Origin: SG-bin9 sp049323835
GTDB lineage: Bacteria; Pseudomonadota; Alphaproteobacteria; Rhizobiales; Xanthobacteraceae
Direction of reading: 5' to 3'
NCBI GenBank assembly: GCA_049323835.1
Contig: JBMOOJ010000056.1
Coordinates: 69,896 to 133,895, forward strand
Length of the DNA stretch: 64,000 bases
The notes beneath the pieces were generated by a model. The model saw only the letters and a list, made by a program, of their open reading frames with translations, was not told the DNA's origin and searched no databases. Below, one piece after another: positions 57,785 through 64,000 of the stretch. How positions within the stretch are numbered: the first letter of the stretch is position 1; each line of letters opens with the position of its first letter. The position numbers were made by a program, and so were the translations under genes.

Positions 57785-58252
57785 ATGGCGATGTCGGTCG
57801 GCGTCGAGGACAAGGACGACGATTTCGAGGAAACCCACGAGATCAACGTCACGCCGTTCATCGACGTGATGCTGGTGCTGCTCATCATCTTCATGGTGGC
57901 GGCGCCGCTCTCGACGGTCGATCTCCCGGTCGATCTGCCGTCATCGACGGCGCAGCCGCAAAAAAAGCCAGATAAGCCGACCTACGTGACGATCAAGCCC
58001 GATCTCGCCGTTCATATCGGCGAGAATCCGGTGCGGCGGGTCGATCTGGTCAAGACGCTGGATGCGGCCGGTGATACCGGCGGGAAGGATCGCCGCATTT
58101 TCCTGCGGGCCGACCGCGCCGTTCCCTACGGGGAAATGATGGATGTGCTGGAAATCCTGCGGGCCGGGGGCTATCTGAAAGTAGCCCTTGTTGCGCTCGA
58201 AGGTGTGCCGGCTCAGGCCGCTCCTCCCGCAGCGCCAGCAACGAACCCCTGA
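57785..58252 (+). CDS. exbD: TonB system accessory protein ExbD
   Basis: A 155-residue protein with one membrane helix and a periplasmic domain. The key proton-carrying Asp lies in INVTPFIDVMLVLLIIFMVAAP. The rest, ending in a Pro/Ala-rich tail, matches ExbD. The start is four bases after the exbB stop. Confidence 0.93.
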   Translation: MAMSVGVEDKDDDFEETHEINVTPFIDVMLVLLIIFMVAAPLSTVDLPVDLPSSTAQPQKKPDKPTYVTIKPDLAVHIGENPVRRVDLVKTLDAAGDTGGKDRRIFLRADRAVPYGEMMDVLEILRAGGYLKVALVALEGVPAQAAPPAAPATNP

Positions 58253-58260
58253 GTCCCAAG

Positions 58261-58998
58261 ATGTCTGCTCGCGACAGGATCAGCAGCGAACAGCTCCGTC
58301 TCTGGACGGTGGGTGCCGTTTGCGCCGTCGCGTTGCATGTCGGGCTGGTGGCATTTGCCGTCGCGAAGTATCAGGCCAATGAACAGGACGATGTCGCCGG
58401 CGAGTCGGCGATGGAGATCGGCTTGCAGTTGACGCAGGAGACCGAGCCGCAGAATCTGCCGCCGGGCCCGCCGAGCGAAGCATCCACCGCCGCGCCGGAT
58501 GTCGCGGCCCAGGAGGCGGAAGCCAAGCAGGAAGATTTGCCGAAAGCGGTGCCGACCGAAACCGAGAACCCCGATCAGGTGGTGGCGCTGAAGGAACAGC
58601 CGAAAGAAGACAAGCCCGAGCCGGAGAAAGTTCAGGCTCCCGCCTCACAGGCATCCGTCGCATCGGAGGCCGCGGCTCCGCAGCAGGCTGCGAAGCGCAC
58701 CAAGGAGCGCATGCGCCAGACGTGGCAGAAGGAGCTGGTCGCGCATCTCGACCGGCACAAGCGTTACCCGGGCGAACGCTTCCAGAGCGCCGCGGTGATC
58801 GTCGGTCTCGTGCTGGATCGCTCCGGTCACGTCGTCTCGTCGTCGATCGTGAAAAGCTCGGGTGACAAGGCCTTCGACGATGCAGCCATCGCCATGCTGC
58901 GCCGGTCCGATCCGGTGCCGCCGCCGCCGCCGCTGATTGCCGATGATGGCCTGAGCTTCACGCTTCCCGTGAACTTCCGCGCCAAGGGCCGGAGCTGA
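58261..58998 (+). CDS. tonB: Energy transducer TonB
   Basis: A 245-residue TonB with an N-terminal membrane anchor (VCAVALHVGLVAFAVAK), a long Pro/Glu/Lys-rich periplasmic spacer and a C-terminal domain with HKRYPGERFQSAAVIVGLVLDRSGHV and DKAFDDAAIAMLRRSDPVP. The anchor contains the conserved His (ALHVGLV). It lies eight bases after exbD. No TonB-dependent receptor gene is in the window, so it serves receptors elsewhere. Confidence 0.94.
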   Translation: MSARDRISSEQLRLWTVGAVCAVALHVGLVAFAVAKYQANEQDDVAGESAMEIGLQLTQETEPQNLPPGPPSEASTAAPDVAAQEAEAKQEDLPKAVPTETENPDQVVALKEQPKEDKPEPEKVQAPASQASVASEAAAPQQAAKRTKERMRQTWQKELVAHLDRHKRYPGERFQSAAVIVGLVLDRSGHVVSSSIVKSSGDKAFDDAAIAMLRRSDPVPPPPPLIADDGLSFTLPVNFRAKGRS

Positions 58999-59007
58999 CG
59001 CGCCAGC

Positions 59008-59619
59008 TTATGCCTGTGCCGACGGGCGCTGCTTGATCCGCTCGTAATGGGCGACGATGTTCCTGTTCGCCTGCTCGATCGGTTGACCGACGGTGGCGAA
59101 GAAGTCGAGCCAGACGAACAGCAACATGTCGGCGAGCGTGAAGCGCCGGCCGCAGATGTAGTCCTTACCCGCGATCTGGCCGTCAAGCCAGGCGATGCGA
59201 TCCTGCGCGATTTTCTTCAGTCCGGCGGAGGCCTCGGGCACGGTGACGATGCGCGGCGCGAACATCTTCAGCCCCTCGCCGAAGCGGAAGCCATTGCCGA
59301 GGTGTTCGCAGATATTGAGGTCGATCCGGCGCGTCCACATTCGCGTCTCGGCACGCTCTTCCGCGGTGGTGCCGATCAATGCGGGCGAGGGGTTCTTTTC
59401 CTCCAGGTACTCGCAGATCGGGATCACCTCACAGAGATGATCGCCATTGTCCAGCTCGAGCGCCGGTGTCTGGCCGTGCGGGTTGCGCTTGAGGAACTCG
59501 GGCTGCCGGTTCTCGCCGGCCCGCACGTCGATCTCCTGGCTCGGAATGGTAATGCCTTTTTCCGCCATGAACATGCGGATCAGCCGCGGATTGGGTCCGC
59601 GCGAATTGTAGAACTTCAT
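59008..59619 (-). CDS. Glutathione S-transferase family protein
   Basis: A 203-residue GST with the N-domain NSRGPNPRLIRMFMAEKG and NPHGQTPALELDNGDHLCEVIPICEYLEE, where the cis-proline TPALEL and the acidic glutathione contact are visible, and the C-domain GRRFTLADMLLFVWLDFF with the N-cap. It overlaps the SDR gene upstream by four bases (ATGA), so the two form an operon. Function: detoxifying conjugation or reduction of electrophiles. Confidence 0.92.
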   Translation of the reverse strand: MKFYNSRGPNPRLIRMFMAEKGITIPSQEIDVRAGENRQPEFLKRNPHGQTPALELDNGDHLCEVIPICEYLEEKNPSPALIGTTAEERAETRMWTRRIDLNICEHLGNGFRFGEGLKMFAPRIVTVPEASAGLKKIAQDRIAWLDGQIAGKDYICGRRFTLADMLLFVWLDFFATVGQPIEQANRNIVAHYERIKQRPSAQA

Positions 59620-60443
59620 GATCTTTGCCTATCCTTGCCAGAGTTTGACCGATTGATGTCGCGCGGAGCGAGCAAGCCTTGCAGCAGACCGCGCGGAAAA
59701 ACACGCGGGAGCTGACAAAAAACCTTGTTGGCGAAGCCAGGGATCACGATCGCGCGCCCGGCCATGAAGCCTTCATAACCCTCGCGCGCAACTCGTTCTG
59801 CTGATCGGTAGAGGAAGTTTGGAAAGATAGCAGGCGAGGTTCCTGCACTGGAAAAGAACTCGGTCAGCACAGGGCCAGGACAGAGCGCGCATACGCGGAC
59901 ACCGTCCTCGGCCAGCTCGCTGTGGAGTGCCTCGCTCAAGGAGAGCATATAAGCCTTCGTCGCGTGGTACATCGCCATTCCGGCTCGCGGCAAGAATGCC
60001 GCGGTCGAGGCCACATTCAGGATACCACCACGCTGGCGAACAATGGGATCCATCCATTGCAGGATGAGGGCAGTTGGCGCCCTGATGTTGAGGTCGATCA
60101 TTGATTGGCGGACATGAGGTGCGATGTTCGCTGCGTATCCGTACGCACCTACTCCGGCATTGTTGACAAGAAACTGGACCTCGCAGCCATGACGCTTGAG
60201 TTCGGCTTCGATCGTCTCTCCGGCGTCACTGCGTGAGAGGTCTGCTGCGATGACGAGCGGCCGCTTTTGCCCATTGCGGGCAATGCGGTCGGCAAGCGCA
60301 TCCAGTTGCTGCGATCGGCGGGCAACGAGCGCGAGATCGTGGCCGTTCCTCGCAAAAACATCCGCGAGTGCAGCGCCGATGCCGGAGGATGCGCCGGTCA
60401 CGAGAGTCACAGGCTGCAAGCTCAACGGAAATCTCCACGCCAA
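59616..60443 (-). CDS. Short-chain dehydrogenase/reductase
   Basis: A 275-residue classical SDR. The NAD(P) loop is TLVTGASSGIGAALADVF, the NNAG motif is VNNAGVGAYG, and the catalytic YxxxK is in MYHATKAYMLS with the serine in NVASTAAF. It belongs to the group of DltE/YqjQ-like reductases. It is followed by a GST gene with a four-base overlap. Its substrate is unknown. Confidence 0.92.
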   Translation of the reverse strand: MAWRFPLSLQPVTLVTGASSGIGAALADVFARNGHDLALVARRSQQLDALADRIARNGQKRPLVIAADLSRSDAGETIEAELKRHGCEVQFLVNNAGVGAYGYAANIAPHVRQSMIDLNIRAPTALILQWMDPIVRQRGGILNVASTAAFLPRAGMAMYHATKAYMLSLSEALHSELAEDGVRVCALCPGPVLTEFFSSAGTSPAIFPNFLYRSAERVAREGYEGFMAGRAIVIPGFANKVFCQLPRVFPRGLLQGLLAPRDINRSNSGKDRQRS

Positions 60444-60537
60444 CTACGGCGCATCAAAGCTGATCGGCCGTAACCAATCAAGTGCTCGACAGGTTCATGA
60501 GGCTCGGTCATATGTCACCTGGCGCGAAGGAGAAGCC

Positions 60538-61263
60538 ATGGGTCGTCTCACAGGTAAGTTGATCGTTTTGACCGGCGCTGCCGGCGACATTGGGGCGGCG
60601 ATCTCCGCTGCCATCCGGCAGGAGGGCGGACGGACGATAACGACTGATCTCTCCGGAAGGCCGCACATCGATCATGTGCTGGATGTAACGTCGGAGTCCG
60701 ATTGGGAAACGCTGAATCAACATTTGCAGCAGAACGAGGGTGCAATTGATGGTCTCGTTAATTGCGCCGGTGTTGGCAGCTCCGGTGATATCGACGCCAT
60801 TGACTATGCGCACTGGCGGCATGTGATGGCTGTCAATCTGGATGGTACGTTCCTCGGCTGCAAATTCATGCTGCCCCTGATGCATGCGCGCGGCGGCTCG
60901 ATCGTCAATCTCGCATCGATCTTCGGCCTCGTCGGACGGGCCGGCATGCTCGCCTACACCGCTTCGAAGGGCGGCGTCGTTCAGTTGACGCGATCGGTAG
61001 CGCTGTATGGCGCGTCGTTGAAGCCGCAGGTTCGCTGCAACGCCATTTGTCCGGCCTTCATCGAAGGGCAGATGACGGAGGCGTTCTCCGAAACGACGCC
61101 GAGGCCCGTGCTGGTGCGGCAGGTGATGGCGCGGGAAATTCCGCTGGGACGTTTCGGCACTGCCGGCGAAGTGGCAGCGCTTGCGATCTATCTCCTGTCT
61201 GACGAGTCGCGCTATGTAACTGGCGCGGAAATTCCGCTCGATGGCGGCTATACCGCGCGCTAG
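60538..61263 (+). CDS. Short-chain dehydrogenase/reductase (SDR)
   Basis: A 241-residue classical SDR. The cofactor loop is VLTGAAGDIGAAISAAI, the NxAG-type motif is VNCAGVGSSG, and the active site is YTASKGGVVQL with Ser in NLASIFG; the C-terminal DGGYTAR is typical of 3-oxoacyl-ACP or sugar-alcohol dehydrogenases. GAAGGAG places the start at 60538; the frame is open upstream only as a shadow of the divergent SDR. Its last four bases overlap the convergent hydrolase gene (CTAG shared by both stops). Confidence 0.92.
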   Translation: MGRLTGKLIVLTGAAGDIGAAISAAIRQEGGRTITTDLSGRPHIDHVLDVTSESDWETLNQHLQQNEGAIDGLVNCAGVGSSGDIDAIDYAHWRHVMAVNLDGTFLGCKFMLPLMHARGGSIVNLASIFGLVGRAGMLAYTASKGGVVQLTRSVALYGASLKPQVRCNAICPAFIEGQMTEAFSETTPRPVLVRQVMAREIPLGRFGTAGEVAALAIYLLSDESRYVTGAEIPLDGGYTAR

Positions 61264-62468
61264 ATCTTTGTGGCGTGCGCCATGTCCGGCTCATTGTAGG
61301 CCGCGACTTCGTCGAAATGCTGCCATGCATGCGATTGCACCCAGTCGATCGCGCGCGGCGGCCCGCAAACCAGCATGATGTAGTCGTAAGGCGCGCGGCG
61401 ATCGTTCGCCATGATGAACTGGAAATGCATCCGGAACATGTTCCAGCGCAGGCGATTGTAGAACTCCGGTGCGAGCGCGTCGCGATAGCGGATCGGCCAG
61501 TAAACCGGGTTGGGCGCGTTCGGTCCGGGGTCGACGCCGACGCCGCGGACCATGTCGAAGTTGAAGAAATTGATCGCATCTTTGCGCGCTTGCGCATCGA
61601 TCCAAGAGAAGCTCGTTTCGACGGCAACACGACGGATCGCCTCTCGGGCATGATCTGCCTTGGGGTGCATCGCCGACATCGGCAAGGAGGAACCGAGCAC
61701 CAAGAGTGTAATCGGGGCGCCCGCCCTTGCAAAGTCCGGATCGATCTCAAGCGCGCGGGCCATGATCGGCACACCGATGGTGCCGCCGCCGCTGTGGCCG
61801 ACCACAAGGATCTCATCGACGTCGTTCGCGCGAGCCTTGGCGATGATGCGCCGTGCGAACTCCTCGTACCGCGCATCGCATTCCGGTGCCTGCCGGTGAG
61901 CCCGGTCGCGAAACCAGATCCAGCAGGCGCACATCTGGATCACAAAATGCCGGCGCGCATAGCCCAACCCGGCGAGGTAGACCAAGACCGCACCGGTGGC
62001 TCCGATCACCCAGCCCCATGGCGACGGCAGGATGGTGGCCATGATCCATAGCAGCGCCAACGGCAGTGCAATCAGCGCAAGCAGGGCGATCGGCCATATC
62101 ATGTAGAAGATTCCGAACCGCCAGTTCGCCCTGAAGATGCGGAATGTCGTGCCGTTGAACAGATACTCGAGCAGGCAGAGCGCGGTCCGAATCATGAGCG
62201 ACGGCATCGGCCGCGCCATGTGCTGCGTGATCAGATCGTCCCAGCGCAGATATTCGTAGGTGGTGTGCACCTGCCAGTTTGGACCGCGGCTGTCGATCCG
62301 CCAGTGCCCGGCCTTGCCGTCGCTATCCATCACCGGATCGGAGATGGCCGCATCGATCGGCCAGATCTTCTTCGTGCGCGTGGTTTCGCGCGAAAACATG
62401 CGGTGGTAGTGATGAAATCCGAGCGGATCGTAACCGGCGAGATAAAAGACGTGGCGGCGGCGGATCAT
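61260..62468 (-). CDS. Membrane-anchored alpha/beta hydrolase
   Basis: A 402-residue protein starting MIRRRHVFYLAGYDPLGFHHYH, with two adjacent membrane helices at about 128-145 and 152-170 (WPIALLALIALPLALLWIMA, WGWVIGATGAVLVYLAGLGY) and an alpha/beta-hydrolase-like domain at about 190-370. The nucleophile elbow is GHSGGGTIG at about 222-230, and Asp and His candidates follow. I chose the start at 62468 because the upstream frame is unlike a protein. Its family is unclear; lipase or thioesterase activity on membrane-derived substrates is possible. Confidence 0.75.
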   Translation of the reverse strand: MIRRRHVFYLAGYDPLGFHHYHRMFSRETTRTKKIWPIDAAISDPVMDSDGKAGHWRIDSRGPNWQVHTTYEYLRWDDLITQHMARPMPSLMIRTALCLLEYLFNGTTFRIFRANWRFGIFYMIWPIALLALIALPLALLWIMATILPSPWGWVIGATGAVLVYLAGLGYARRHFVIQMCACWIWFRDRAHRQAPECDARYEEFARRIIAKARANDVDEILVVGHSGGGTIGVPIMARALEIDPDFARAGAPITLLVLGSSLPMSAMHPKADHAREAIRRVAVETSFSWIDAQARKDAINFFNFDMVRGVGVDPGPNAPNPVYWPIRYRDALAPEFYNRLRWNMFRMHFQFIMANDRRAPYDYIMLVCGPPRAIDWVQSHAWQHFDEVAAYNEPDMAHATKI

Positions 62469-62574
62469 GCGGGCGGAGCTCCGGACAGTTGTGCGGCATC
62501 GGTGCCCATTCGCACCATGGCCCGAGCGACCAGCGCTTCTTAGTCGGTCGAAGGGACGGCGGCAACTGCGGCGG

Positions 62575-63504
62575 CTAGGGGCCGGGTGCGTCCGGCAACG
62601 GAATGAACTCCGTCTCGCCCGGCACGGAATCGAAGCGTGCCGCCTTCCAGTCGGCTTTCGCCTGTTCGATGCGATCCTTGCGCGAAGATACGAAATTCCA
62701 CCAGATGTAGCGCGGGCCATCCATCGGTTCGCCGCCGAGCATCATGAAGCGCGCCTTTGTTTTCGCCCTGATGGTGATGCGGTCGCCCGGCTTGAAGATG
62801 AGAAGTTGGCCTTCGCTGAAGACGTCGCCCGCGATGTCGATCTCGCCTGCGACCGTGTAGATGGCGCGTTCGTCGAAATCCGGGTCGAGCGGCACCGATG
62901 CGCCGGCATCGAGCGTTACGTCCGCATAGAACGAGGCGCTCGATGTCTTCACCGGCGATGTGGCGCCGAATGCCGACCCCGCGATCACGCGCACGGTCTT
63001 GCCTTCGCCGGTGAGAACCGGCAGTTGCTCCGCGCCGTAGTGCACGAAATCCGGCGCGCACTCTTCATCCTTGGCGGTGAGTGCGACCCAGCTCTGGATG
63101 CCGAACAGCTTCGAGCCTTTGGCGCGCATCGCTTCAGAGGTGCGCTCGGAGTGGGCGATGCCGCGGCCCGCCGTCATCCAGTTCAGCGCGCCCGGCTGGA
63201 TCGGCAGTTCGGTGCCGAGCGAATCGCGATGGACGATTTCACCGTCGAACAGATAGGTGACGGTCGAAAGGCCGATGTGCGGATGCGGCCGCACGTCGAG
63301 GCCCTTGCCGATGATGAATTCGGCCGGCCCCATCTGGTCGAAGAAGATGAAGGGGCCGACCATCCGCCGCTGCACCGAGGGCAGCGCGCGGCGAACCGAG
63401 AACCCGCCGATATCGCGTGAACGAGGTACGATGATCTTGTCGATCGCGTCGCAGGCGTGCGTGTCGCCCGGCTTCGGGTCGTCGGCGGGTTGCCAGCTCA
63501 TCAT
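62575..63504 (-). CDS. Pirin-family cupin protein
   Basis: A 309-residue bicupin of the pirin family. The iron-binding site is PHPHIGLSTVTYLFDGEIVHRDSLG with His-x-His and further His residues, and WMTAGRGIAHSER follows. The C-terminal cupin has TVAGEIDIAGDVF. Pirins act as quercetinases or as redox-dependent regulators. Two adjacent ATGs (63504 and 63501) are possible starts. Confidence 0.9.
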   Translation of the reverse strand: MMSWQPADDPKPGDTHACDAIDKIIVPRSRDIGGFSVRRALPSVQRRMVGPFIFFDQMGPAEFIIGKGLDVRPHPHIGLSTVTYLFDGEIVHRDSLGTELPIQPGALNWMTAGRGIAHSERTSEAMRAKGSKLFGIQSWVALTAKDEECAPDFVHYGAEQLPVLTGEGKTVRVIAGSAFGATSPVKTSSASFYADVTLDAGASVPLDPDFDERAIYTVAGEIDIAGDVFSEGQLLIFKPGDRITIRAKTKARFMMLGGEPMDGPRYIWWNFVSSRKDRIEQAKADWKAARFDSVPGETEFIPLPDAPGP

Positions 63505-63571
63505 TCGTCTCCAACCGCTTTCCGGTCGTCCCGAGTTCCGCGCTTCTCGCCCGGGACGACGACCATGAGTT

Positions 63572-64000
63572 CTATCGCCCGACCCAGCGCGGCGGACGCT
63601 TCTCGACGAAGGCACGCGGGCCTTCCTTGAAATCCTCGGTCTGCATGTTCTTCTCTCCCGCCTCCTGGCTGATCTGGCGCAGCTCGGCGTCGGTGTGGTC
63701 GTAGGCCTTGCGGGCGACGGCGAGCGACGCGCGCACCGCCAGCGGTGCATTGGCGCAGACAGTTGCCGCGAGCTTCAGCGATTCATCCATCAGCTTGCCG
63801 GCGGGAACAAGGCGGTTGATTAGCCCGAAGTGATAGGCGCGGGCGGCGTCGAAGTGCTCGCCGGTGAGGATCAGTTCGATCGCGATCGCTTTCGGCAATG
63901 CCCGGGGTAGGCGATAGAGGCCGCCGGCGGCTGCAACGAGCGCACGCTTCACCTCCGGCAGACCGAATGCCGAGCCTTCCGACGCGACGATCATGTCGCA
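63572..64000 (-). CDS. Enoyl-CoA hydratase/isomerase family protein, C-terminal part
   Basis: The last 142 residues of a crotonase-fold protein whose start lies beyond the window. CDMIVASEGSAFGLPEVKRALVAAAGGLYRLPRALP is the central CoA-binding and oxyanion stretch, followed by HFGLINRLVPAGKLMDESL and the C-terminal helix with FKEGPRAFVEKRPPRWVGR. The GLPEVKRALVAAAGG segment matches the family. It hydrates trans-2-enoyl-CoA or acts as an isomerase. Partial, so exact type is unknown. Confidence 0.88.
   Translation of the reverse strand, partial: CDMIVASEGSAFGLPEVKRALVAAAGGLYRLPRALPKAIAIELILTGEHFDAARAYHFGLINRLVPAGKLMDESLKLAATVCANAPLAVRASLAVARKAYDHTDAELRQISQEAGEKNMQTEDFKEGPRAFVEKRPPRWVGR

Noticed and set aside
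1..64000. CRISPR array, prophage or transposase
   Set aside because: No regularly spaced direct repeats, phage structural genes or transposase frames were found; the repeats are palindromic intergenic elements only.

Overview
The window is a chromosomal stretch of high-GC alphaproteobacterial DNA with no plasmid, phage or transposase genes. Several signs point to the order Hyphomicrobiales, most likely the Nitrobacteraceae (Bradyrhizobium, Afipia and relatives). These are the rpmH-rnpA-yidC-engB order, several TctC/Bug-type receptors, a periplasmic formate dehydrogenase with its Rhizobiales-type accessory genes, iron-control-element (Irr-type) palindromes, and dispersed palindromic repeats of a kind I recall from that family. 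The family placement is inference; the gene content is read directly from the sequence.

Layout. 1-4.1 kb (minus strand): ribosomal protein L34, RNase P protein, YidC, EngB and the start of a FemAB/GNAT-like protein. 4.4-7.4 kb: an orphan sensor histidine kinase, tRNA-Arg(ACG) and a cytochrome P450. 7.4-11.6 kb: a solitary Bug receptor, leuC and leuD, and a divergent LysR regulator. 11.7-19.2 kb: a catalase-fold protein, an acyl-CoA dehydrogenase, an EamA exporter with a divergent MarR regulator and twin operators, an esterase, a GFA protein and an aldehyde dehydrogenase. 19.9-23.0 kb: a complete tripartite tricarboxylate transporter (receptor, TctB, TctA). 23.0-31.8 kb: redox and detoxification genes (NQO-like flavoprotein, GST, MerR plus alpha/beta hydrolase, two flavin monooxygenases, a DUF2783 protein, a sugar-acid epimerase/dehydrogenase, an IclR regulator).

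31.8-58.2 kb is the centre of interest: a metal-cofactor and formate dehydrogenase region. It holds a tungstate-type ABC importer (tupBCA) with a divergent HTH/binding-protein regulator; a degenerate MoeA followed by a MoeA fused to a binding-protein domain; MobA, FdhD, an Mrp/ApbC ATPase and a 679-residue polyferredoxin-like protein; five small cytoplasmic accessory genes (a lipoate-ligase-like protein, DUF6505-, DUF6352-, DUF3305- and DUF3306-type proteins); a TorD chaperone fused to a DNA-binding HTH; a 70-residue Tat-signal protein; the three formate dehydrogenase subunits; MobB, a canonical MoeA, TusA and a DUF971 protein. Together these would import the metal, build and insert the pterin cofactor, sulfurate it, fold and export the enzyme, and connect it to the quinone pool. 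ExbB-ExbD-TonB follows.

The same 13-bp palindrome, TAGAACCCTTCTA, lies upstream of both the TorD/formate dehydrogenase genes and exbB. This suggests that iron status controls both. 59-64 kb: GST, two SDRs, a membrane alpha/beta hydrolase, a pirin and the end of an enoyl-CoA hydratase.

The most unusual items are the HTH-TorD fusion, the MoeA pair and regulator that share one ligand-binding domain, and a promoter-preceded structured repeat at 35.7-36.2 kb.
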